NCBI GenBank assembly: GCA_934655875.1
Contig: CAKUHB010000028.1
Coordinates: forward strand, 1 to 38,818
DNA length: 38,818 nt
Source of the DNA: an uncultured Oscillospiraceae bacterium
GTDB taxonomy: Bacteria; Bacillota; Clostridia; Oscillospirales; Oscillospiraceae
Direction: 5' to 3'
Shown here piece after piece: positions 31,474 to 38,679 of the stretch. How positions within the stretch are numbered: position 1 is the stretch's first letter; each line of letters begins with the position of its first letter. The notes beneath the pieces were generated by a model. The model saw only the letters and a program-made list of their open reading frames with translations, was not told the DNA's origin and did not search any database. Position numbers and translations under genes: made by a program.

Positions 31474-31526
31474 AAAACACCTCCTTTCTTTGTTCTGTTT
31501 ATTAGAACGCGGAAAGGAGGCGTTTT
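31474..31526 (-). promoter_or_regulatory. hairpin that sequesters the ribosome binding site of the tiny peptide
   Basis: On the minus strand AAAACGCCTCCTTTC (31526-31512) pairs with GAAAGGAGGTGTTTT (31488-31474): 15 bp with one G-U pair. The loop contains a further 5-bp hairpin GTTCT/AGAAC. The 3' arm contains the complete GGAGG of the 30-residue gene. It sits between the anti-sigma gene and the peptide gene. Confidence 0.75.
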
Positions 31527-31550
31527 TGGACACAAAGCGAGAAAAAATAT

Positions 31551-32237
31551 TTAATTTGGAGAATATGACAATTTTATGCTTTCGGCTATGTGCAGCATGA
31601 CGGATTTTTCGAGCGTGGAATGAACTGAGAAAATCAATCCGTCTTGCTCATTGACCCACATCAGATTACTGATTCCGGAATCTGCATCAGCCGGTACAAA
31701 CAACGCGGTAAACTGACCGACATTGACTTCCTCATAGCCGGAATGATCGCCGATCAGGGAAAGCAGCATTCCGCTGTGGTATACGTCAATTTCGATAACA
31801 ATGTAATCTGAACCGGAGACGTAATACCAGCAGGATTGTTGTTCATCGTTGTAATGCTCCTGCTCCTCAAAGCCATCGGGCAGCCATGTCGGGGCGTAGT
31901 CCGGCAAGTGCAGCTGCGGTGCGGGATTCAGGAACTGGTATACGATGCTGTTCTGCGAAATGCTTCTGAACCATGTGAGCGCGGCGGCGCGGGCCTTGCC
32001 GTCGACCGAGATCCATCCGATCCCTGTGAGCAGCAGCGCCAGAAATACAACGGCAGCACGCTGCATCGTCCGATGAAAAAAGGGATGGCGCGCACGGCGG
32101 CACAGGCGGTTCATTTTGCACGTAAAGGACTTGCTGGGGACGTAAGGCGGCTGCTGTCTGCTGCCGTCTTCCAGCGTCTGCGCCAGCGCAAGACCGGCTT
32201 CCGCTGCGGCGGCTTGCAGTGCGTCGTCTGTGATCAT
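31551..32237 (-). CDS. anti-sigma-like membrane protein with DUF4367 domain
   Basis: 228 residues. The N-terminal cytoplasmic part (1-58) is helical with a basic end KMNRLCRRARHPFFHR. One membrane helix lies at 59-77, then an extracytoplasmic domain at about 110-225 with DYAPTWLPDGFEEQEHYND and a final VMLHIAESIKLSY that fits DUF4367. DUF4367 proteins are typically encoded directly after sigma factors in Clostridia and are taken as their anti-sigma factors. Its ATG at 32237 overlaps the sigma-factor stop. The open frame continues to 32381 inside the sigma gene but has no reason to start there. What it senses is unknown. Confidence 0.85.
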   Translation of the reverse strand: MITDDALQAAAAEAGLALAQTLEDGSRQQPPYVPSKSFTCKMNRLCRRARHPFFHRTMQRAAVVFLALLLTGIGWISVDGKARAAALTWFRSISQNSIVYQFLNPAPQLHLPDYAPTWLPDGFEEQEHYNDEQQSCWYYVSGSDYIVIEIDVYHSGMLLSLIGDHSGYEEVNVGQFTALFVPADADSGISNLMWVNEQDGLIFSVHSTLEKSVMLHIAESIKLSYSPN

Positions 32238-32755
32238 AAGCGCGCATCTCCTTCCTGATAGAGTTCTTTCAGCTTTGCCTTTGCACGCTGTAGGAGCTTG
32301 CTCGTGTTTGCAAGCGAAAGGTGCAGGATCCCGGCAATCTCTTTTGTGCTGTATCCGTGGTGGTACTTCAGCAGAATGCATTGCCGGTATGCCGCAGGCA
32401 GCTCCAGAATAGCCCTCGCCAGCGCATTGTCACCGTCGTATTCCACGGAAATCCCGTTGATCGCTTCATCCAGCGGGACAGAAGGATGGCGGCGCTCCGC
32501 CCGGAGCATGTCGATCGCCTTCCTCTCAACAATAGTAACGATGTAGGCACGCGTTTTTGGACAGTCCGGATCAGAAATTTTTGAAATATTTTCAGCGATG
32601 CTCAAAAAAGCCTGATGCACTGCATCCTCGGCATCCTGCGGGCGTTTTAGAATCTGAAAGGCAGTATAAAACATCAACTGCCTGTACCGCGCATAGAGCT
32701 GCTCAAATTTGGAGCGCTCCTCCGCGGCATCCATAAGCTGTAGGTATACGATCAT
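32234..32755 (-). CDS. RNA polymerase sigma-70 factor, ECF type
   Basis: 173 residues with only regions 2 and 4. Region 2 is at about 17-90 (FEQLYARYRQLMFYTAFQIL, then the DAEDAVHQAF core-binding motif, and TRAYIVTIVERKAIDMLRAERR for -10 recognition). Region 4 is at about 115-167 (LPAAYRQCILLKYHHGYSTKEIAGIL with the helix-turn-helix, then TSKLLQRAKAKLKEL). The ATG at 32755 is preceded by GGGGAGG. It heads a five-gene unit ending at 30904. The promoter in front resembles the housekeeping type rather than an ECF type, so autoregulation is not visible. Confidence 0.9.
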   Translation of the reverse strand: MIVYLQLMDAAEERSKFEQLYARYRQLMFYTAFQILKRPQDAEDAVHQAFLSIAENISKISDPDCPKTRAYIVTIVERKAIDMLRAERRHPSVPLDEAINGISVEYDGDNALARAILELPAAYRQCILLKYHHGYSTKEIAGILHLSLANTSKLLQRAKAKLKELYQEGDARL

Positions 32756-32777
32756 GGTTCGCCGATCCTCCCCGGGT

Positions 32778-32807
32778 ATTATAGCATAAATTTCCTGCAA
32801 TGTACAA
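32778..32807 (-). promoter_or_regulatory. promoter of the sigma-factor operon
   Basis: On the minus strand TTGTAC (32807-32802) and TATAAT (32783-32778) are 18 nt apart; TGC directly before the -10 gives an extended -10. The leader is only about 20 nt. Confidence 0.65.
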
Positions 32808-32853
32808 AGCCGCTGATACTGTATGGGAATTTTCTTGCAGAAGAACCGTGCTT

Positions 32854-32926
32854 GCCGTCCGGCGCTGCGCCGGGCGGCGATTGCGGTTTGGGTTCTGATT
32901 TGCTATAATAAAACAAATCGAATTTG
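32854..32926 (+). promoter_or_regulatory. terminator-promoter-palindrome cassette, copy A
   Basis: The hairpin GCCGTCCGGCG (32854-32864) pairs with 32868-32878. Then come TTGCGG (-35, 32881-32886), a 17-nt spacer ending TTTGC, TATAAT (32904-32909) and CAAAT-CGA-ATTTG (32914-32926) at the expected transcription start. It drives the HEAQH protein gene. Confidence 0.75.
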
Positions 32927-32944
32927 ACAGGAGAGAGGGCCGTC

Positions 32945-33853
32945 ATGCAGATCAGCCAGTTTTTTCTGAACGGGGACGTCAAGGGAGCCATTGCATACAT
33001 GCGCGAGCACGAGGAATTTAAGGACGTGCTTCCCGCGTATACCGCGATTTTTGAGAATCAGGAATACCGTACATACGAGCTGCCGGACACGCTCAACAGG
33101 ATCCTGCGCCTGTACCAGATCTATTTCCGTGATACCTTCTATTGCGGCCTGCCGGAGACGACGGCCGCAGAGAAGCTTCTGGCGCAGCTGAAAGCGCTCC
33201 TGCGGCTGCCGGACGCGGACGAAGCCCTTCTGGCCGGGCGGCTGCAAGCGGTGTTTGAAGCGGAGGGCTATCATGCGCTTTTCGGGAAAACGCAGGGCTA
33301 TTACGGCCCGTATATCTGGCGGGAGACCGTCCCGACCGTCTATCAGGTCGAGCTGCCGGACGGAACGGCGGACTATACCGTCAACATCCTCAAGGGCTTC
33401 GTATTCCGGGGCTGGATGGACTATCTGACCTTTGGCCGGTACGGAACCGGCGGCTGGGCTTCGCCCGACGGCACGATCAACTGCATTGCGCAGGCGTATG
33501 ACTTTGAAAGCGAGCGGTTCCTTGTTTCGCTCCTGAAGCACGAAGCGCAGCATACCATAGACATGAAGCGGTTCCCGGGCATCACCCCCGCAGAGCTGGA
33601 ATACCGGGCAAAGCTTGTGGAGCTCCATTATTCCGGCAATCCGGGGCTTCTCCAGAAGTTCCTGTCGGAAGCGGATGAAAGCAGGACAAACGACAGCCAC
33701 GCGGCAGCATCCGCGAGGATCAGACGCGAGTTCGCGGACACGGAGCAAACGGAGCTCTCCCGCGTCCAGTCCCGGGCGCTGGAGCTGCTCCATGCGCATA
33801 CAAAGGAACTGGAAGAAAAATACGGGAAGCAATGCTCCGCGCCCAATGCTTGA
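32945..33853 (+). CDS. putative zinc metallopeptidase-like protein (HEAQH)
   Basis: 302 residues, not assigned to a named family. Residues 1-100 are helical (MQISQFFLNGDVKGAIAYM start). A central part contains GYYGPYIWRETVPTVYQVELPDG and GFVFRGWMDYLTFGRYGTGGW. The motif KHEAQHTID (198-206) is an HExxH zinc site, and ELEYRAKLVEL 16 residues on offers Glu219 as a possible third ligand, as in gluzincins. There is no signal peptide or membrane helix, so it should act in the cytoplasm. The ATG at 32945 has GGAGAGAG upstream. Peptidase activity is inferred from the motif only. Confidence 0.75.
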   Translation: MQISQFFLNGDVKGAIAYMREHEEFKDVLPAYTAIFENQEYRTYELPDTLNRILRLYQIYFRDTFYCGLPETTAAEKLLAQLKALLRLPDADEALLAGRLQAVFEAEGYHALFGKTQGYYGPYIWRETVPTVYQVELPDGTADYTVNILKGFVFRGWMDYLTFGRYGTGGWASPDGTINCIAQAYDFESERFLVSLLKHEAQHTIDMKRFPGITPAELEYRAKLVELHYSGNPGLLQKFLSEADESRTNDSHAAASARIRREFADTEQTELSRVQSRALELLHAHTKELEEKYGKQCSAPNA

Positions 33854-33859
33854 GCGCAG

Positions 33860-33881
33860 CAGCTCCGGCTTGCCGGAGCTG
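33860..33881 (+). terminator. hairpin after the HEAQH gene
   Basis: CAGCTCCGGC (33860-33869) pairs exactly with GCCGGAGCTG (33872-33881), six bases past the stop codon. It lacks a T-run, so the next hairpin (33909-33935) may be the real terminator. Confidence 0.45.
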
Positions 33882-33908
33882 TAAGGAAGCCCGGCCACAG
33901 AGTCAGAC

Positions 33909-33983
33909 GCAGCCGCCCACGCTCCGGGCGGCTGCATTGTGTTTTGGGCGTGACTTTGCTATAATGAAATAAATCGGAATTTG
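33909..33983 (+). promoter_or_regulatory. terminator-promoter-palindrome cassette, copy B
   Basis: GCAGCCGCCC (33909-33918) pairs with GGGCGGCTGC (33926-33935). The following ATTGTGTTTT is at once the T-rich tail and the -35 (TTGTGT, 33937-33942). After a 17-nt spacer comes TATAAT (33960-33965), then TAAAT-CGGA-ATTTG (33970-33983). It drives the TIGR04076 gene. Confidence 0.75.
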
Positions 33984-33998
33984 CGAAGAAGATAATCA

Positions 33999-34253
33999 AT
34001 GATAAAGGTAAAACTTACGATTACGGATAGCAAATGCAGAAGCGGGTATTTCAGAAAAGGTCAGGAATTTATTGTCGAGGATTTGTGTCCGCCATTATGT
34101 CATGAGTTATGGAATAGCATGTACCCACTTGTCTATGCCCTCCAGAATGGAGCGGAATTAGACTATGGAAATACGCGTGCGAAGATGTTTGATATAAAAT
34201 GTCCAGATGAAGGCAGAGTGTGCATCCATGGGGAAATTTTAGAAGATTGCTGA
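33999..34253 (+). CDS. TIGR04076 family protein
   Basis: 84 residues. It starts IKVKLTITDSKCRSGYFRKGQEFIVEDLCPPLCHELWNSMYP-like and has the family's conserved cysteines (in SKC, DLCPPLCHE and IKCPDEGRV). Cysteine pairs and small size suggest a metal site, but the family's function is unknown. There is no strong ribosome binding site (GAAGAAGATAATCA before the ATG). Base composition is AT-richer than its neighbours. It follows promoter cassette B directly. Confidence 0.8.
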   Translation: MIKVKLTITDSKCRSGYFRKGQEFIVEDLCPPLCHELWNSMYPLVYALQNGAELDYGNTRAKMFDIKCPDEGRVCIHGEILEDC

Positions 34254-34451
34254 GTTCCGGTTTGTTTGCCTGAGATACTCTTCGATCACACAAGGTAACG
34301 CAAATGATTTTATATTTTTCTGCAACGGGAAACTGCAAATATGTCGCGGCTGTCCGAGATTTGCCATTCAGTACGGCAGCAGGACAAAGAACCACGGGCA
34401 GTATACCAATCCGAACGTGAAGGTTTAGGGTTACAAATCGGAGGGAAACCA

Positions 34452-34889
34452 GTGAATATCACGATTCGCAAAATGCGGCCCAGTGATACGGACGCGCTGT
34501 ACCGGCTGCTGTCTGATCCGAAGGTCATGCAGTATCTGGAGCCGCCGTTTGACCGGGCGCAGGCCGAGGACTTTCTTCATCACGCGGGGCTGGCAGAGCC
34601 GCCGCTTGTGTATGCCGCCGAGGAGAACGGGAGCTTTATCGGCTATGTGATCTATCACGCTTACGACGAAGAAAGCGTGGAGCTCGGCTGGGTGCTGCTT
34701 CCGGAATATTGGGGACGCGGCTATGCGTCGGCGCTGACGGACCGGCTGATCGACCGGGCGCGGCAGGCGCAGAAAAGCGTCGTGATCGAATGCGCCCCGG
34801 CACAGGCGGCAACAAAGCGGATCGCGCTCAAAAAGGGCTTCCGCGCCTGCGGGACCTGCGACGGCCTGGCAGTGTACCGGCTTCCATGA
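34452..34889 (+). CDS. GNAT family N-acetyltransferase
   Basis: 145 residues. The N-terminus NITIRKMRPSDTDALYRLL, a central IGYVIYHAYDEESVELGWVLLPEYWGRGYASALTDRLID (the acetyl-CoA-binding GxGxA-type loop GRGYAS) and the C-terminal ATKRIALKKGFRACG are typical of RimJ/RimL-like GNAT proteins. The GTG at 34452 has GGAGGG about seven bases upstream; a longer frame from 34341 lacks support. The acceptor substrate cannot be predicted. The 198 bp before it (34254-34451) show no gene. Confidence 0.88.
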   Translation: MNITIRKMRPSDTDALYRLLSDPKVMQYLEPPFDRAQAEDFLHHAGLAEPPLVYAAEENGSFIGYVIYHAYDEESVELGWVLLPEYWGRGYASALTDRLIDRARQAQKSVVIECAPAQAATKRIALKKGFRACGTCDGLAVYRLP

Positions 34890-34939
34890 AAACGGTCCTA
34901 AGCGCAGCACAGCCGCCCGATATCGTGCAGCTGTGTTGA

Positions 34940-35037
34940 ACCGATCCGGACGAGCAAGGCGACCCGTATCTTGATAACGGCAAGATGTATGTACTTGATG
35001 ATAATGGGGTCAAGTGCGAGTGTGTCATAACCGATAA
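34940..35037 (+). pseudogene. possible coding remnant before the AT-rich repeat-protein gene
   Basis: The frame from 34940 to about 35037 reads like real protein (DPYLDNGKMYVLDDNGVK, then CECVITDKEI) but has no start. Just after it the downstream protein frame opens in a different phase (35038 onward: RNLGWIDKSLQSIN, then the TTG at 35080). This may be the 5' part of a gene broken by a frameshift or a deletion junction. It could also be chance. Confidence 0.35.
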
Positions 35038-35079
35038 AGAAATCTTGGCTGGATTGATAAATCGCTTCAAAGTATCAAT

Positions 35080-35979
35080 TTGGCGAAAGAAGTTGCGCAG
35101 CAAAATGACAAGGGTTACAACTATGCTGTAGCAGCTATTATCATCCAGAATGCTATTGCGGAGCAGTATGATATAGCGGAAACTCATTTGAATATTGCAT
35201 TAGAAGCTGAACCCGAGAACTATAAAGTGTTTGCTCTTAGACAGCATCTTTATGCGCTGATGGGTAAAGAGGATTGCAAAGAAAATATCGAAATACTTGA
35301 TTCTTTTTTTGCAACGTTCATTCACAAAGAAGATAATGAGAATATTATTATTGATTACTATACGGAACGAGGACTAATACATCAAATCTATGGCGAAATA
35401 ATTGAAGCTGAATCTGATTATGCGAAAGCCATGGAATACAGAAAGGATAGTGATTTACTGCTCTTTAATCTGCTTTCAACGGAGTATGCCAGAGCAACTG
35501 AGCATATATCAAAAACACAACGAAGTCTATATGCTAGTCCAGATGTCAAGTTATTATTGCATGTGCGCGATGGGCTGAAATCTTTTTTTACTGATAGCTT
35601 TATTCAAGATGAGAATCATTGCGTATTAGTAAAGCGGGCGATTGCGCTGTATGCATCTGCATGTAGTTTGCTTGAATTGCCATTAGGATTGAATCCGGTA
35701 GAGAAGTATTTACCATTTGTTCGTGATTATGAAATTAAAAGAATTATCATTTTTGATTGTATTCAGAATGGCGATGGTCAACGTGCTCTGCTGGAAGACT
35801 TAGATACTGAAGACAAGTTGCTTGCGCAAGGTTCAATTTTGCTAAAAGAAGGTAAACTTGATGATTGCAAAAACATGATCATGCAGGCATTAGAGGTTCC
35901 AATTAAACGATCAGATATTCCTCTTGTTCATAGCACGGTTCAAAATCTGCACCACCATAGACAAAGAAAACCGAAATGA
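35080..35979 (+). CDS. AT-rich tetratricopeptide-like repeat protein, 5' end possibly truncated
   Basis: 299 residues from TTG 35080; the frame is open back to 35038 without a start or ribosome binding site. Helical repeats resembling TPRs are visible, e.g. IAETHLNIALEAEPENYKV and YYTERGLIHQIYGEIIEAES followed by DYAKAMEYRK, and again LLAQGSILLKEGKLDDCKNM. The gene is strikingly AT-rich with A/T third positions, unlike the GC-rich genes around it, so it is probably horizontally acquired. It stands directly before the recombinase pair. No function can be assigned; TPR proteins usually mediate protein contacts. Confidence 0.6.
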   Translation: MAKEVAQQNDKGYNYAVAAIIIQNAIAEQYDIAETHLNIALEAEPENYKVFALRQHLYALMGKEDCKENIEILDSFFATFIHKEDNENIIIDYYTERGLIHQIYGEIIEAESDYAKAMEYRKDSDLLLFNLLSTEYARATEHISKTQRSLYASPDVKLLLHVRDGLKSFFTDSFIQDENHCVLVKRAIALYASACSLLELPLGLNPVEKYLPFVRDYEIKRIIIFDCIQNGDGQRALLEDLDTEDKLLAQGSILLKEGKLDDCKNMIMQALEVPIKRSDIPLVHSTVQNLHHHRQRKPK

Positions 35980-35997
35980 TAATTTTCTGATAACTCT

Positions 35998-36032
35998 CCA
36001 CGCGGGAGGTTGCTATTGTATCTCCCGCGTGG
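35998..36032. repeat. 11-bp perfect inverted repeat before the recombinase genes
   Basis: CCACGCGGGAG (35998-36008) and CTCCCGCGTGG (36022-36032) with a 13-nt AT-rich loop. It may be a terminator of the AT-rich gene (no T-run), a regulatory hairpin in the integrase leader, or a recombinase binding site. Confidence 0.6.
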
Positions 36033-36073
36033 TAGTTGTTAGAGAAAAGACATAAAAGAAAGGAGTCCTGCAT

Positions 36074-37273
36074 ATGGGAAAACGGCGGCCATCCGGAGAC
36101 GGGATGGTCAGGAAGCGCGACGATGGGCGCTGGGAAGGGCGCATCGTCGTGGGGCACAAGGCAAACGGCGACCCGATCTTCCGGCACGTCTACGCGAAGA
36201 CGCAGAAAGCACTGACGGAGAAGCTCCACCAGAGCATCGAATGCTATCAGGACGTGGAGCTGACCGAGGACAGCCGCATGACGCTGGGCCAGTGGCTGGA
36301 CCGCTGGCTCACGGAATACAAGGACGGTACGATCCGGCCGGGGACGCTGGAAGGCTACCGGAATTATATTGAAAACTACATCAAGCCGCAGCTCGGCGGC
36401 AAGCAGGTTTCGCTCATCACGACGCAGGACGTGCAGCGGATGTACCGGCGGCTGAAATCCGGCGGGCGCGTGCGCGAGGACGCCGAGGGCAGTAAGCGCC
36501 TCTCCGACTCGACCGTGCGGCACATCCACACGATGCTGCACGGCGCGATGAAGGCTGCGGTGCAGGCGCACATCATTCCGAAAAATCCGACCGAGAACGC
36601 AACTGTGCCGAAATCCAACTACAAGCCGATGCAGGTACTGAACGAGCAGGAGCTGGACACGTTCCTGCAAGCGGTTCAGAAGGACGATATCTGGCGGGAT
36701 TTCTTCTACACGGAGCTTATGACCGGCCTGCGGCGCGGCGAGATCTGCGCGCTCATGTGGCGCGACTTCGACGCGAAGGCCGGGACGCTCGGAATCTCCC
36801 GGACGCTGCACAGCAAGGGGCAGGGCATCTACGCCCTCGGCGACACGAAAACGAGCCAGGGCAACCGCACGATCATCCTGCCGGAGAGCGTCGCGGCGCT
36901 GCTGCGGGCGCGGAAGAAAGCCTCCATCAGCCAGTGGATTTTCCCGCAGCCGACCAGCCCGGAGCTGCCGATGAATCCGGGAACGGCATACCGGCGGCTC
37001 AAAACGCTGCTGAAGGAAGCGGGACTGCCGAGCATTCGCTTTCATGATCTTCGTCATACGTTCGCGACACACGCCCTCACCAGCGGCGTGGACGCGAAAA
37101 CGCTGGCCGGGATTCTGGGTCACACGAACGCCAGCTTCACGCTCGACACCTACACGCACGTCACGACGGATATGCGCGAAGCCGCGGGCGGCATCGTCGG
37201 CGGCTTCATGGAGGACCTATTCGGAAAGGAGCTGAAGCCTTGGCAAAGAAGCGAAAAGCAGGCGACGGACTGA
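36074..37273 (+). CDS. tyrosine site-specific recombinase (integrase) 1
   Basis: 399 residues. N-terminal AP2-like DNA-binding domain at about 9-52 (GDGMVRKRDDGRWEGRIVVG). SAM-like core-binding domain at about 70-165. Catalytic domain with the complete set Arg220 (TGLRRGE), Lys259 (DTKTSQGNR), His324 and Arg327 (HDLRHTF), His350 (LGHTN) and Tyr360 (DTYTHV). This is the Tn916/phage-type integrase layout of integrative elements. AAAGGAG lies about 10 bases before the ATG. Its last 34 bases overlap the next integrase gene. No excisionase, relaxase or phage gene is seen in the window, so the rest of the element, if any, lies beyond the right edge. Confidence 0.93.
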   Translation: MGKRRPSGDGMVRKRDDGRWEGRIVVGHKANGDPIFRHVYAKTQKALTEKLHQSIECYQDVELTEDSRMTLGQWLDRWLTEYKDGTIRPGTLEGYRNYIENYIKPQLGGKQVSLITTQDVQRMYRRLKSGGRVREDAEGSKRLSDSTVRHIHTMLHGAMKAAVQAHIIPKNPTENATVPKSNYKPMQVLNEQELDTFLQAVQKDDIWRDFFYTELMTGLRRGEICALMWRDFDAKAGTLGISRTLHSKGQGIYALGDTKTSQGNRTIILPESVAALLRARKKASISQWIFPQPTSPELPMNPGTAYRRLKTLLKEAGLPSIRFHDLRHTFATHALTSGVDAKTLAGILGHTNASFTLDTYTHVTTDMREAAGGIVGGFMEDLFGKELKPWQRSEKQATD

Positions 37274-38664
37274 TCCGTCAGCGCACAGACGGGCGCTGGG
37301 AGGGGCGGTACGTTGTCGGCTACGACGATCACGGCTACCCGAAAACAAAGGCCGTCTTCGGCAAGAGCAAGCGCGAGTGCGCCGAAAAGCTGGCGGCGCT
37401 CAAGGCGCAGCTCGGCGGCATTCCGTCGGACAAGCTGCGTCCGGAGATGCGCTTCGCCGACTGGCTGGATTATTGGTACGAAACGCACTGCAAGCCGAAC
37501 ATTCGCACCTCGACGCAGTCCGGCTACGAAGATCGCATCCGCCTGCACATCAAGCCGGAGCTGGGCGAAATTCCGCTGAACAGGCTGACGCAGAACGACC
37601 TGCAGCAGTTTTACGCGCGGCTGAAAAAGAGCGGACGTAAGACACGCACGGAGTGTTACGGCGAAGGGCTATCTGACCGTATGGTACGGATGTGCCACGC
37701 GACCTGCCGCTCGGCGCTCCAAAGAGCTGTGCAGGATGGACTCATCCGCACCAATCCCGCCGAGGGCTGCAAGCTGCCGCCCAAAAAGGCGCGTGAGATG
37801 CAGGTGCTGGCGCGGGATGAACTGCAGCGGTTTCTCATTCAGGCGAAAGCCGAGGGGTACTATGAACTGTTTCTGTTGGATTTGGCGACGGGGCTTCGGC
37901 GCGGCGAGCTGCTGGCGCTGCAATGGGACGACCTCGATTTTGAAACAGGCGTCCTCACGATCAGCAAACAGGTCAGCTTGGTTCGCGGCAAGATCGTGAT
38001 GAGCGTGCCGAAGACGAAAAGCTCCATCCGCAAGCTGGTGCTGCCGCCCGCCGTCGTGCAGGTGCTGCGGGAATACCGCGAAAGCGTCCACTCCCGCTGG
38101 ATGTTCCCGTCGCCGGTGCTGGAGGATCTGCCGCTCAACCCCGGTTCGGTCTACGACCGATTGCAGCTGATTCTGGAGCACGCAAACTGCAAACAGGTGC
38201 GTTTTCACGACCTCAGACACACGTTCGCAACGTTGGCGCTGCAAAATGGGATGGACGTGAAAACGCTCTCCGCCATGCTGGGGCATGTGTCGGCGGCCAC
38301 GACGCTGGACATTTACACGCACTCGACCTCTGATATGCAGCACGCCGCCGCGCGGAAGATCGACTGCGGAATCGGCAAGGCAGAACTCCCGGATGAGACT
38401 GCGCCGCAGGCGAATGCGCCCGCCATCGTTGACTTTCAGCCTTACATGGGCAAGGTCCGCAAGCCCGGCACGGGCTGCATCAGCCAGATCAACGACCACC
38501 TGTTTGAAGGGCGCTACTCCCCAACATGGATCGACGGCAAGAAGCACGCGCGGAATATCTACGCGCATACCCGTGAGGAATGCGAGGAGAAGCTGAAGGT
38601 GCTGATCGCAGAGATGAAAGCGGAGCTGGCGGAGTTGAAGCGGCAGAAAGCGGACAATCACTGA
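37240..38664 (+). CDS. tyrosine site-specific recombinase (integrase) 2 with duplicated DNA-binding domain
   Basis: 474 residues from TTG 37240, with AAGGAG upstream. Layout: AP2-like domain at about 9-58 (GDGLIRQRTDGRWEGRYVVG), core-binding domain at about 70-175, catalytic domain with Arg220, Lys258, His323, Arg326, His349 and Tyr359. After the catalytic domain a linker (about 375-400) leads to residues 410-459 (GTGCISQINDHLFEGRYSP, later REECEEKLKVL). These resemble the N-terminal domain of the same protein (shared G-G, EGRY and EC-EKL pattern). It is about 75 residues longer than integrase 1. Tandem integrases may act together or on different sites; which is active here is not known. Confidence 0.92.
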   Translation: MAKKRKAGDGLIRQRTDGRWEGRYVVGYDDHGYPKTKAVFGKSKRECAEKLAALKAQLGGIPSDKLRPEMRFADWLDYWYETHCKPNIRTSTQSGYEDRIRLHIKPELGEIPLNRLTQNDLQQFYARLKKSGRKTRTECYGEGLSDRMVRMCHATCRSALQRAVQDGLIRTNPAEGCKLPPKKAREMQVLARDELQRFLIQAKAEGYYELFLLDLATGLRRGELLALQWDDLDFETGVLTISKQVSLVRGKIVMSVPKTKSSIRKLVLPPAVVQVLREYRESVHSRWMFPSPVLEDLPLNPGSVYDRLQLILEHANCKQVRFHDLRHTFATLALQNGMDVKTLSAMLGHVSAATTLDIYTHSTSDMQHAAARKIDCGIGKAELPDETAPQANAPAIVDFQPYMGKVRKPGTGCISQINDHLFEGRYSPTWIDGKKHARNIYAHTREECEEKLKVLIAEMKAELAELKRQKADNH

Positions 38665-38679
38665 TCGAATGGACAAATC

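Noticed and set aside
34254..34451. Longer GNAT frame from 34341 or another gene in the gap
   Set aside because: The upstream codons lack similarity to the acetyltransferase fold, and the good ribosome binding site is at 34439-34445 before the GTG.
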